From: CAZEDK01 sp964511025
Lineage (GTDB): Bacteria; Patescibacteriota; Gracilibacteria; UBA1369; GWF2-33-10
Assembly: GCA_964511025.1 (NCBI GenBank)
Contig: CAZEDK010000029.1
Location: 1-25,579, forward strand
Reading direction: 5' to 3'
DNA length: 25,579 bases
Shown here piece after piece: positions 14,664 through 22,079 of this stretch. The first letter of the stretch is position 1; the number at the start of each line of letters is the position of its first letter. Under the pieces are notes generated by a model, which did no database searches, was not told the origin of the DNA, and worked only from the letters and a program-made list of their open reading frames with translations. The translations under genes and the position numbers were made by a program.

Positions 14664-16391
14664 TTATTGAACAGTCAATGTCCCTCTAGGAACTCCCATA
14701 GCACAGGTTATATCGTATGTACCTTTTTCAGTTGGCGTAAAATCAAAAGTAACCGTTTTGCCTTTTTCCAAAAAAACTGGCTCATTTACAAGGCCTGGTA
14801 TCATGATAGTACTCATACAGCCTTGACCATTTTCTTTTACATCTATTTCAAATCTAACAGGTTTACCGGATTGCACAGTAAATGCATTTGGAACAATATC
14901 ATCATAATAAGAAGCGTATGTTGTCTTAATTATCTGCAAGTCATCAAGATTTGCAAATAGCGAAGCCTTCCCATTATTAACATTTGAATCCGTATCAAAA
15001 TTTTCATCATTAGTATTTTCTTCAATTGCATCATCTCCATCAACAACTATAAATTTGCCTCTATACATTCCCATAGAACATGAGAATTTAAAATCACCAA
15101 CTTGATTAGGAGTAAATTCAATAATATTTTCACCAATTTTTAAATTTTTTGAAATATTAAATGAAGGAAAAACCAAACTCGCTGCGCATGAACTTGTAGT
15201 TTCAGAATTTATTACCCATTTAACCGGAACACCTCTTTGAACAATAAATTGATTCGGATCATAGCCAAACCTATTCTGAGTCATATTTACAACCTGCGCG
15301 CCATCAACAATTTCAACATTTGGATCTGTCTGTGATTGCTCGTAATTCCCTTTCTCAAAATCAAAAAAATTAAAACCTGTTAAATTATAGCCATTTGAAA
15401 TATTAAATGATGCAAGCATTATTACAACCACTCCTGCAAATCTAAAAAACTTTTTCGCAAAAGTACCTTTGACCCATGATGTAATACAGCCAATCGAAAG
15501 AAGTCCAGGTGCTGTACCTAATGCAAAAACAGCCATTATTAGCGAACCCTGCAAAAAACTGCCTGTACTTATTGCATAAAGTTGCATTGCCTGAGTAAAT
15601 CCACACGGCAAGAAAAAAGTTAAAGCTCCAAGTAATGCAGCATTTTTGTGACTATATTCTTTTTCGTGATGTTTTTTGATACCAAAAAAAGAACTCAAGC
15701 TTTTTGGCAAAGTTAATTGTAAACTATTTAATCTAGGAGAGATTTCTGTCAGTTTTATTCCAAGTACAAGCATCACAAAACCTACAAACAAAATAAGCGA
15801 TCCCAAAGAAAAAGCAGACAGTTGAAAAGCTTTACCAAGGATTCCAATCACTCCTCCAAGTACAAAATAAGAAGCAATTCTACCTAAATTGAAAAAAAGA
15901 TGAGGAATGAATTTTTCACGTGTAGTTGCTTCAGGATGTTTTTCCGCGTGTCTTGCCGCAACAGATAGGACAAGACCTCCGACCAATGCCATACATGTAG
16001 ACACACCGGCGGTAAGTCCAATCAAAAATACTATAGACAAACCGGCATTAGAAGAACTCGAAGCTATATCAAGATTAAAAAGTCCTAAATTTTTCAAAAT
16101 ATTATAAAGGATCAAAGCTACAAAAAACATAGCCAATAAATCTATATAATCTTCAAAATTTGAACTAAAAAAAGCTTTTTTCTCATCTATACCTATACTA
16201 TAACCAACTGAATTTATAACCTTTTCAATTTCATGGTCATAGATAGGCTTTTTTGAATAAATTGTCACTGTTTTAGAGTGAAAGTTAGCATCCACTTTTA
16301 TAATCTGATGCAAGTCCTTCAAGGCATCTTCTATAAGCATTTCGCATGACTTACAGTGCATTCCTTTGATTTGTATTTTTCTTTTGATCAT
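14664..16391 (-). CDS. Four-part copper fusion: HMA - SafE/DsbD-like membrane domain - two cupredoxins
   Basis: 575 residues. HMA domain 1-70 (GMHCKSC, C14/C17). Six or so helices of the TauE/SafE-DsbD_2 (PF13386) type at about 85-345, with the pair STCMAL (C133) and FFLPCGFTQAMQLYA (C263), both in the conserved places. Two Cupredoxin_1-like domains follow, at about 365-455 and 480-575, each with a Cys early (TSSCAAS; GQGCMST) and a closing Cu loop (SCSMGMYRG, C438; TCAMGVPRG, C563). In the second loop the axial-type Met is Val. The layout puts the HMA in the cytosol and the cupredoxins outside, suggesting transfer of copper or electrons across the membrane. It lies between the free HMA gene and copA in a three-gene operon. 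Similar fusions exist in other bacteria; the direction of copper movement is inferred. Confidence 0.9.
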   Translation of the reverse strand: MIKRKIQIKGMHCKSCEMLIEDALKDLHQIIKVDANFHSKTVTIYSKKPIYDHEIEKVINSVGYSIGIDEKKAFFSSNFEDYIDLLAMFFVALILYNILKNLGLFNLDIASSSSNAGLSIVFLIGLTAGVSTCMALVGGLVLSVAARHAEKHPEATTREKFIPHLFFNLGRIASYFVLGGVIGILGKAFQLSAFSLGSLILFVGFVMLVLGIKLTEISPRLNSLQLTLPKSLSSFFGIKKHHEKEYSHKNAALLGALTFFLPCGFTQAMQLYAISTGSFLQGSLIMAVFALGTAPGLLSIGCITSWVKGTFAKKFFRFAGVVVIMLASFNISNGYNLTGFNFFDFEKGNYEQSQTDPNVEIVDGAQVVNMTQNRFGYDPNQFIVQRGVPVKWVINSETTSSCAASLVFPSFNISKNLKIGENIIEFTPNQVGDFKFSCSMGMYRGKFIVVDGDDAIEENTNDENFDTDSNVNNGKASLFANLDDLQIIKTTYASYYDDIVPNAFTVQSGKPVRFEIDVKENGQGCMSTIMIPGLVNEPVFLEKGKTVTFDFTPTEKGTYDITCAMGVPRGTLTVQ

Positions 16392-16430
16392 AAGATTTTT
16401 CTTTAAAAAAGTAAATATTGGAGTCTATTA

Positions 16431-16631
16431 CTAGAGTACTACATAATGAGTACCGACTAAAGTATTTTTGAATTCATTTTTATCTATTAATCTATCAACA
16501 GTTATATCAGCGCTACCATCTAAATGAATTATAACGTTAATGACTCCATTAATTTTTTGAAATCGTCTACTAATAATTTTCACACAAGCCTCGCAAGTTA
16601 CACCATCGATTTTGAAATGCATTGTTTCCAT
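16431..16631 (-). CDS. CopZ-like copper chaperone (single HMA domain)
   Basis: 66 residues, one HMA fold: the metal loop GVTCEAC (C13/C16), helix, and a closing region IDKNEFKNTLVGTHYVV. The usual Met before the first Cys region is Val-Thr, and the C-terminal strand is divergent. By family it binds Cu(I) in the cytosol and hands it to the HMA domains of CopA or the fusion protein. It is the first gene behind the CsoR-like promoter and operator, 39 bp ahead of the fusion gene. Confidence 0.85.
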   Translation of the reverse strand: METMHFKIDGVTCEACVKIISRRFQKINGVINVIIHLDGSADITVDRLIDKNEFKNTLVGTHYVVL

Positions 16632-16647
16632 ATTATAAATTTATTAT

Positions 16648-16664
16648 ATACCCCTACCGAGTAT
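16648..16664 (-). promoter_or_regulatory. CsoR-like copper operator overlapping the transcription start
   Basis: On the minus strand, ATACTCGGTAGGGGTAT. This resembles CsoR operators (ATACCCN..GGGTAT type, with ATAC...GTAT ends and a G/C core). It begins one base after the -10 box and would cover the +1, so a bound repressor would block initiation. No csoR gene is in the window. Confidence 0.6.
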
Positions 16665-16665
16665 T

Positions 16666-16694
16666 AGTATATGAACTATCTAAATAAAAATCAA
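16666..16694 (-). promoter_or_regulatory. Sigma70-type promoter of the copper operon
   Basis: On the minus strand, -35 TTGATT (16694-16689), a 17-bp spacer and -10 TATACT (16671-16666). Initiation would fall near 16659, about 28 bp before the start codon and within the CsoR-like site. Confidence 0.65.
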
Positions 16695-16725
16695 GAGCAT
16701 TTTCAAATTTCAGATTCCAACCCCA

Positions 16726-16771
16726 CCATATACCATATACCATATACCATATACTACATACTATATACCCC
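16726..16771. repeat. Heptamer tandem repeat upstream of the DUF1624 gene
   Basis: About six units of period 7 (ataccat three to four times, then atactac, atactat, atacccc). It fills the gap between the copper promoter and the start codon at 16780. Confidence 0.88.
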
Positions 16772-16779
16772 CCTCAAGC

Positions 16780-17523
16780 ATGCAAAACCACACAAATAGA
16801 TTCAAAGAATTAGACATCTTCCGAGGAACTGCAGTCATCAGTATGATTATATTTCATATTTTTTTTGTATTAGATTTTTTTAAAATTCTAGAAAACAATA
16901 TGTATAGTGGAATTTTGGGTTTTTTGGCACTTTACGCTCAATTATCATTTCTTTCATTAGTTGGAATATCGCTAGCTATATCAAAACAAAATGCAGTTAA
17001 AAAACAATTATCGAATCAAAAATTTATTCACAAACAGCTCAAAAGAACTTTATATATATTATCTTGCGCGGCAATTGTATCAATCAGCACTTACTTATTT
17101 GTTGGCAATCAATTTGTAAGATTTGGCATTTTGCATTTCATAGGAACTTCGATAATAATACTAAGTTTTTTAGCGAATTTTAAATATTTGAATCTAATAT
17201 TAGGCTTCTTGAGTATTTTTGGTGCTGACACTATTCATAACATTTCAAGCAATATTAAATTGTTATACATATTCGGAGTCAATACAAACGCAGGTGCTAC
17301 AATTGATTATTTTCCTATTTTCCCATGGATAGGGGTGATTTTTATCGGAATATTTATCGGCAACAGTTTTTATAAAAATCTGAAACAGCCTATAAAAATA
17401 CCAAATTTAAAAATCTGCAACTTTGCAATCTTCTTAGGAAAACATTCATTACTTATATATATGATTCACGTCCCAATTATTATTCTTGTAGTGGCAGTTT
17501 TCGCTATCTTTTATAATCCATAA
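16780..17523 (+). CDS. DUF1624 / HGSNAT-like membrane acyltransferase
   Basis: 247 residues, seven to eight predicted helices. The opening RFKELDIFRGTAVISMIIFH matches the 'R...lD..RG..ii.M...H' signature of the HGSNAT catalytic domain / DUF1624 (PF07786). A central DYFPIFPWIGVIFIGIFIG and a closing LGKHSLLIYMIHVPI ('G..SL..Y..H.P') also fit. Animal HGSNAT acetylates terminal glucosamine across the lysosomal membrane; bacterial members are mostly uncharacterised and may modify envelope sugars. It stands alone: a heptamer repeat lies in front, and a convergent ATPase gene starts 8 bp after its stop. Confidence 0.82.
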   Translation: MQNHTNRFKELDIFRGTAVISMIIFHIFFVLDFFKILENNMYSGILGFLALYAQLSFLSLVGISLAISKQNAVKKQLSNQKFIHKQLKRTLYILSCAAIVSISTYLFVGNQFVRFGILHFIGTSIIILSFLANFKYLNLILGFLSIFGADTIHNISSNIKLLYIFGVNTNAGATIDYFPIFPWIGVIFIGIFIGNSFYKNLKQPIKIPNLKICNFAIFLGKHSLLIYMIHVPIIILVVAVFAIFYNP

Positions 17524-17531
17524 CATTATTT

Positions 17532-18737
17532 TCACAAATCCATCATCAAAAAATTCCTGATATGCATCTGTTCAATTCCTAGATAATTACCACCCGCATA
17601 TTCATCCATTGAAACTACAATTTTTCTGTAATTATCTTTGATTTTTAATAAATTACCAAATTCACGTTCTTTTACTTTATCGTCAGTAATTAAATAAGCA
17701 ACTTGAACGTATACTTTTTCACTTTGTTTTTCAGCTACAAAATCTATTTCTTTGTCGCTAAGAACCCCTACATTTACATCATATCTGTTCCTCTTCAAAT
17801 GCATAAAAACCAAATTTTCCATTACTCTACCAATATCTGTTTGCTCAAAACGCCTGAGAGAATGTTTTATGCCAAGATCATTAAAATAATATTTTTCATT
17901 CACTTCAAATATTTTTTTACCTCTTAAATTTAATCTTTTTACATCAAAAATCAAAAATGTTGAAACAAAATATGATAAATAATTTAAAATAGTATTTGGA
18001 GACAATTTTACATTTTGAATTTTAAGAAAATCAACGATGTTTTTTGCTGAAAATAAATTAGCAAGATTTTCTGCAATATAGTCAATTAAGCGATTTAAAA
18101 AATCTACATTACGAATATTGAATTTTTTCACTATATCTTTCAAAAGAATCGTATTATAAACACTTTGAAGATAATCATACACAATTGTGTTTTCTAATTC
18201 TAAATTCCTTAAATATGGAAGCCCTCCGTATTTGATATATTTCAAAAATGTTTCTTTTGAGTCTGTTAATTTATGAAAATCAAGAAATTCTGTATAAGAT
18301 AAACTAAATATCTCAACCTCTATATATCTTCCTGTTAATAAGGTAGCTAAATCTGATGAAAGCATATTTGAATTACTGCCTGTACAATAAATATCAAATC
18401 CTTTTTTAGCTAAACTTCTGATTGCTCTTTCAAATTGCTCAATTTCCTGAATTTCATCTATAAATAAATATTTTGTGCTTTTTATTTGTTTAAAAAACAG
18501 TTCTACATATTTTATCAAATCTTCATAATTCTTTATACGATCAAAATCATGTGATTCTTTATTTATATATAAAATATTTACATCTTTAATTCCATTATTT
18601 TTCAAAAAATCCATTATTTCAAACAAAAAATAACTTTTACCTGTTCTTCTTTGACCTACAATAACTTTAATCAATTCTTTATTAATAAAAGGCTTAATCC
18701 TATTTAAATATTTTTCTCGTGAAATATATGTTTTCAT
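17532..18737 (-). CDS. AAA_14-DUF4143 ATPase
   Basis: 401 residues from the ATG at 18737. N-terminal P-loop domain with Walker A GQRRTGKS (28-35), Walker B YLFIDEIQEI (90-99) and a sensor segment DIYCTGSNS. After the LTGR...LSYTEFL segment comes the DUF4143 domain (about 195-400), which has the PD-(D/E)XK-like 'LxxxxYDVNVGVLSDKEIDFVAEK...VYVQV' pattern (E-x-D...Q). The family is common, often multi-copy and probably mobile; its role is unsettled. An in-frame ATG 27 codons earlier (18818) gives a hydrophobic lead that the family lacks, so I use 18737. The sequence before both starts is directly repeated (18731-18750 and 18771-18790). Confidence 0.88.
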   Translation of the reverse strand: MKTYISREKYLNRIKPFINKELIKVIVGQRRTGKSYFLFEIMDFLKNNGIKDVNILYINKESHDFDRIKNYEDLIKYVELFFKQIKSTKYLFIDEIQEIEQFERAIRSLAKKGFDIYCTGSNSNMLSSDLATLLTGRYIEVEIFSLSYTEFLDFHKLTDSKETFLKYIKYGGLPYLRNLELENTIVYDYLQSVYNTILLKDIVKKFNIRNVDFLNRLIDYIAENLANLFSAKNIVDFLKIQNVKLSPNTILNYLSYFVSTFLIFDVKRLNLRGKKIFEVNEKYYFNDLGIKHSLRRFEQTDIGRVMENLVFMHLKRNRYDVNVGVLSDKEIDFVAEKQSEKVYVQVAYLITDDKVKEREFGNLLKIKDNYRKIVVSMDEYAGGNYLGIEQMHIRNFLMMDL

Positions 18738-18790
18738 TATACTGAAAAATAATAAATAAACTAAATATATTTTCATTATACTGCAAATCA
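18731..18790 (-). promoter_or_regulatory. Duplicated TATAAT-containing segment upstream of the ATPase
   Basis: ttttcattatactg followed by a/c and aaat occurs at 18731 and again at 18771, 40 bp apart. On the minus strand each copy contains cagTATAATgaaaa, a perfect -10 box. The upstream copy is well placed to drive the ATPase gene; the downstream one overlaps its start codon. Confidence 0.45.
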
Positions 18791-18834
18791 ATAATTTTTT
18801 GTTATACGAAATCAGCATAAAGCTTTAAATTGAT

Positions 18835-19206
18835 TTGACAGAGAGAGGAAGATGTTATCCTATGCTAGTAAAGGATCTTAATGATGCCATGTCTCGATGT
18901 TTTAATCATGAACTATATGGTACCCCTAAAGACTTTAGTTGTCTTGAAGTTTTAAAAATAAAAAATACTTTACCTGAATATTCAAGATTTGTTGACGATT
19001 CAATTAATCCTAACGAAATGAAAAACCGTGAGGCTCTTATTTTACAAAAATCTCCCTCACATAATAATGCGGCAGAAACAATACTTTTTTGTTTTCAAAT
19101 TTTCTTTCTTTGTAAATGTCCTTATTTAAAACAACAAAAAAATCTATCTCAACTTGGCTTTTTTTCTGCCAAAAATAAAGCTCATGTAAAGATGATTTAT
19201 TTTTGA
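18835..19206 (+). CDS. Unrecognised ORF, doubtful
   Basis: 123 residues from a TTG, or 114 from the ATG at 18862. agagagaggaag upstream is the most purine-rich leader in the window. Residues about 10-80 (MLVKDLNDAMSRCFNHELYG...DSINPNEMKN) look protein-like but match no family I know. The second half runs antisense to the decayed DUF4143 gene and becomes Cys/Phe/Lys-rich, so the true coding part, if any, probably ends near 19070. It may be the remnant of a gene truncated by the same events that damaged its neighbour. Confidence 0.25.
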   Translation: MTERGRCYPMLVKDLNDAMSRCFNHELYGTPKDFSCLEVLKIKNTLPEYSRFVDDSINPNEMKNREALILQKSPSHNNAAETILFCFQIFFLCKCPYLKQQKNLSQLGFFSAKNKAHVKMIYF

Positions 19207-19463
19207 TAAGCTCATTAGCTACAAAATTTTCAATTAATTGTCCTTTTCTTTCTGGCAATATTTGAAAATTATTCCAAACGCTATTAACAAGACCAGTATC
19301 AGCAAAATACATTTTTTTATGAGATTTCAGTTCCTTTTTTTCATTTTTTACAAAATTGTTTAAGAAGCGTTGTTTTACCAATCTGCCTAGCTCCAATAAC
19401 AAAAGTTATTTTATCATTTTTTAGTGATTTTTCTAATTTTTTTAAATATTTAATCCTCAACAT
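19037..19463 (-). pseudogene. Decayed second AAA_14-DUF4143 ATPase
   Basis: An ATG at 19463 opens MLRIKYLKKLEKSLKNDKIT and reaches a clear Walker A (VIGARQIGKTTLLKQF), then stops at a TGA after 40 codons. In another frame, overlapping that stop, the sequence resumes in the DUF4143 half (KKMYFADTGLVNSVWNNF, GQLIENFVANELIK, LYFWQKKSQVEIDFF) and again degrades before the usual end. Walker B, the lid and the link region (about 200 residues) are missing. This is an internal deletion plus frameshift. It lies next to the intact family member but is not a close copy of it (different Walker A). Confidence 0.82.
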
Positions 19464-19481
19464 TTGCACGAAATTATTTAA

Positions 19482-20477
19482 TTATTCAAGATCATTTGCA
19501 CAAATATGGAAAAATCCAGCCGCCGCAATCATCGCTGCGTTATCTGTACAAAAACTAATATTTGTCGGAAAACGAACTATTCTTCCTTCGCTATTTCTCT
19601 CTAGCAAAAGTTCTCTAAGTCTTTTATTTGCAGATACTCCACCTGTTAAATGCAGTTCTTTTACGTCATATTTTTTTGCAGCTTTTAAGATTTTTGTCAC
19701 AAGAACATCACAAACAGCTTCTTGAAAACTAGCCGCGATATCACATTTTAAAGAAGAACTGAGAGAACTGAGTTCTTTGATTTTATAAAGCACAGAAGTC
19801 TTCAGGCCAGAAAAACTAAAGTTAAAATCATTAGTTTTGATCATACTGCGAGGAAATTGAAAAGCATTTCTATCACCATTTTCAGAAGCTTTTGAAATCG
19901 ATGGACCACCGGGATAACTCAATCCTATCATTCGCGCAACCTTATCAAAAGCTTCCCCGGCAGCATCATCCAAAGTAGAACCCAACACTTCAAAATCACC
20001 ATAATTCCTCATCAAAATAATATCATTATGCCCCCCCGACACACTTAAAATTACAATTGGAAATTCAAACTCTTCCCCTTTATACTTAATACTTTCCCCT
20101 TTTCCCTTCTCCAAAAGCCAATTCGCATAGACATGACCATGAATATGATTCACATAGATCAATTGTTTATCATACACATTAGCCAAAACTTCAGCAGTAT
20201 TACGTCCAACAAGTAAACACCCAATCAGCCCGGGCTCTTTCGTCACAGCTATTGCATCCAAATCTTCAAAATTCACCAACGCATCTTTCATAGCTTGCTC
20301 AATCACTGGAAGAATATTTAATACATGATTTCTAGCTGCGATTTCAGGCACAACTCCGCCGGTTTTCTGATGCAAGCTTATTTGCGATGAAATAACATTG
20401 GAAAGCACAAGCCTACCATCCAATACAACGGCAGCAGCAGTCTCATCACAAGAAGATTCTATACCTAAAATTAGCAT
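19482..20477 (-). CDS. tsaD: tRNA N6-adenosine threonylcarbamoyltransferase
   Basis: TsaD (Gcp/Kae1 family) transfers the threonylcarbamoyl group onto A37 of ANN-decoding tRNAs, working with TsaB and TsaE. 331 residues, the usual length. Motifs: GIESSCDETAAAVV (5-18), KTGGVVPEIAARNH (38-51), EPGLIGCLLVG (81-91), the metal-binding HIHGH (H111, H115), ILSVSGGHND, PGGPSISKASENGD, FNFSFSGLKTSVL and LTGGVSANKRLRELL near the C-terminus. The start follows the aminotransferase by 8 bp; the heptamer repeat at the aminotransferase's end runs up to it. Its partners tsaB and tsaE are not in the window. Confidence 0.96.
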   Translation of the reverse strand: MLILGIESSCDETAAAVVLDGRLVLSNVISSQISLHQKTGGVVPEIAARNHVLNILPVIEQAMKDALVNFEDLDAIAVTKEPGLIGCLLVGRNTAEVLANVYDKQLIYVNHIHGHVYANWLLEKGKGESIKYKGEEFEFPIVILSVSGGHNDIILMRNYGDFEVLGSTLDDAAGEAFDKVARMIGLSYPGGPSISKASENGDRNAFQFPRSMIKTNDFNFSFSGLKTSVLYKIKELSSLSSSLKCDIAASFQEAVCDVLVTKILKAAKKYDVKELHLTGGVSANKRLRELLLERNSEGRIVRFPTNISFCTDNAAMIAAAGFFHICANDLE

Positions 20478-20480
20478 CTG

Positions 20481-20509
20481 AGTTTTTAGTCTTTAGTGTT
20501 TAGTCTTTT
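20481..20509. repeat. Heptamer tandem repeat at the aminotransferase 3' end
   Basis: ttttagt-ctttagt-gtttagt-ctttt: period 7. The last codons of the aminotransferase (KRLNTKD-stop on the minus strand) and its stop codon are made of this repeat. Confidence 0.85.
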
Positions 20510-21673
20510 CAAAAACTGACGAAGTCGTTGCATCCCATCCTCTAATTCTTCAATCGACGCAGCATAACTCATTCTGACGTAATCACCGCAAGACGGACCA
20601 AAAGCGCTTCCAGGAGTCAAAGCAAGACCTTGATATTCTAAAAGATTCATACAAAAACTCTCAGAATTTCTGATCTCAGCGTTATAATACTGACCTACAT
20701 TAATAAAAGCATAAAAAGCTCCATCCATCGGCGCATAAGATATATTTGGCATTTTATTTAATTGCTCCTGAACAAAATCTCTTCTGGATCTAAACGCATC
20801 TCTCATCTTATACACACAATCAAGAGAAGAATTCAAAGCTTCCAGTGTCGCATATTGAGCAATAATATTTGGATTAGATGTGCAGTGACTTTGTAAATTA
20901 TCCATAAGCTTAATAATATTCGTAGCAGCTCCAACAAATCCAAGTCTCCAGCCAGTCATGGCAAAAGCCTTAGATACAGCATTAACAGTCAAAGTAAGAT
21001 CAAAAATTTCTTCACCAAAAGACCCAATAGAAATAGGTCTTTCTTCAGTAAAATATAAGAACTCATAGACTTCATCAGAAATTATGTAGAAATTATGTTC
21101 TACAGCTAATTTTGCTATTTTTTCCAATTCAATTCTGTCAACAATTGTACCTGTTGGATTTGATGGAGAATTGATAACCAAAGCTTTCGTTTTTGGGCTA
21201 ATTGCATTCTGTACAAGCTCAGCTGTGAGTTTAAAATTAGAAGGAATCGTATTTACAACAACAGGCAATCCATCCGCAAGCTTAATTTGTTCTATACAGC
21301 TTACCCAAAAAGGCTCAGGAAGAATCACTTCATCTCCGGCATTAAGCAAAACCTGAAATATATTATATAATGCCTGTTTGCCGCCAGTGGTCGCCATCAC
21401 TTGATCAGTTGTATATGATAAGCAGTTATCTCGTTTGAATTTATTACAAATAGCTTCTTTGAGTTCGTATGTCCCGGAAGTTGCCGTGTATTTATTGAAA
21501 CCGCCATCAATAGCTCGTTTCGCAGCTTTCTTGATATTTTCAAGTACGTCAAAATCAGGCTCTCCAATCGTAAGCTGAATAATGTGTTTACCCATTCTTC
21601 TTAATTCCTCTGCTTTGGATTTCATAGCAAAAGTAGCAGACGGCTGAATTGTTAAAATTTTTTGTGAAAACAT
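20486..21673 (-). CDS. Class I PLP aminotransferase, aspartate type
   Basis: 395 residues of fold-type I, subgroup Ib, most like bacterial aspartate (or aromatic) aminotransferases of the AspB type. Visible: IGEPDFD (37-43), YTATSGTYELKEAI (62-75), the PLP phosphate region TGGKQALYN (96-104), SPSNPTG (169-175, with N172), ISDEVYE (198-204, with D200 and Y203), the Schiff-base lysine in NAVSKAFAMTGWRLGF (K235) and the carboxylate-binding Arg in YVRMSYA. It links glutamate/2-oxoglutarate with aspartate/oxaloacetate; exact substrate range cannot be read from sequence. Heptamer repeats flank both ends of the gene. Confidence 0.92.
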   Translation of the reverse strand: MFSQKILTIQPSATFAMKSKAEELRRMGKHIIQLTIGEPDFDVLENIKKAAKRAIDGGFNKYTATSGTYELKEAICNKFKRDNCLSYTTDQVMATTGGKQALYNIFQVLLNAGDEVILPEPFWVSCIEQIKLADGLPVVVNTIPSNFKLTAELVQNAISPKTKALVINSPSNPTGTIVDRIELEKIAKLAVEHNFYIISDEVYEFLYFTEERPISIGSFGEEIFDLTLTVNAVSKAFAMTGWRLGFVGAATNIIKLMDNLQSHCTSNPNIIAQYATLEALNSSLDCVYKMRDAFRSRRDFVQEQLNKMPNISYAPMDGAFYAFINVGQYYNAEIRNSESFCMNLLEYQGLALTPGSAFGPSCGDYVRMSYAASIEELEDGMQRLRQFLKRLNTKD

Positions 21674-21678
21674 ATTTT

Positions 21679-21710
21679 GAGCTATTAGCTATTAGCTTTT
21701 AGCTTAAGCT
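21679..21710. repeat. Heptamer tandem repeat upstream of the aminotransferase
   Basis: gagctat-tagctat-tagcttt-tagctta: period 7, starting about 5 bp before the aminotransferase ATG on the minus strand. It occupies the leader where a ribosome-binding site would be expected. Confidence 0.88.
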
Positions 21711-21730
21711 TGCCATAAATTAAAAATTAT

Positions 21731-22063
21731 TCAAGTACTTTCACAACTACTTAACTGTCCCAATGTTTCAAAAGTTTGAATCCCTGTATATAAAGTATTA
21801 TTAACAAGCCACACAGGATAAGCTGTTATTCCAAGCTCATTACAAGTAGCTTCATTAAAATCACAATTCACATAATTGATATATTGAAAACTTGTGCCAA
21901 AAAATTTCTTCTGATTCTGGCATGATTTACACCAATCCGCACCGTACATTGTAACACCTTTATCAGTTAAACATTGAGCAAATTTATCTACTTGGCTACC
22001 ATTGCACGCTGAAAGTAAAAGGATAAAGAATAAAAGATAAAGGATAAAGCTCTTATAATTCAA
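21731..22063 (-). CDS. Thioredoxin-like lipoprotein (VKOR-associated type)
   Basis: 110 residues from a TTG (an in-frame stop lies three codons upstream). Signal peptide with lipobox LLSAC (C20), then a compact thioredoxin-like domain. MYGADWCKSCQNQKKFFG (redox pair C45/C48) and NCDFNEATCNELGITAYPVWLV (cis-Pro 'YP') match the small thioredoxin domain that is fused to vitamin K epoxide reductase in cyanobacteria and stands alone in other bacteria. It probably acts outside the membrane in disulfide exchange. No VKOR or DsbD gene adjoins it. Its signal peptide is encoded by heptamer repeats. Confidence 0.87.
   Translation of the reverse strand: MNYKSFILYLLFFILLLSACNGSQVDKFAQCLTDKGVTMYGADWCKSCQNQKKFFGTSFQYINYVNCDFNEATCNELGITAYPVWLVNNTLYTGIQTFETLGQLSSCEST
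22014..22050. repeat. Heptamer tandem repeat encoding a signal peptide
   Basis: On the plus strand, aaaggat-aaagaat-aaaagat-aaaggat-aaagc, period 7. On the minus strand the same bases encode FILYLLFFILLLS, the hydrophobic core of the thioredoxin-like lipoprotein signal peptide. Confidence 0.88.
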
Positions 22064-22079
22064 AATGTACTATTTAAAA

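Noticed and set aside
16726..16771. CRISPR array
   Set aside because: The 7-bp units are directly tandem with no spacers, and no cas gene is present.
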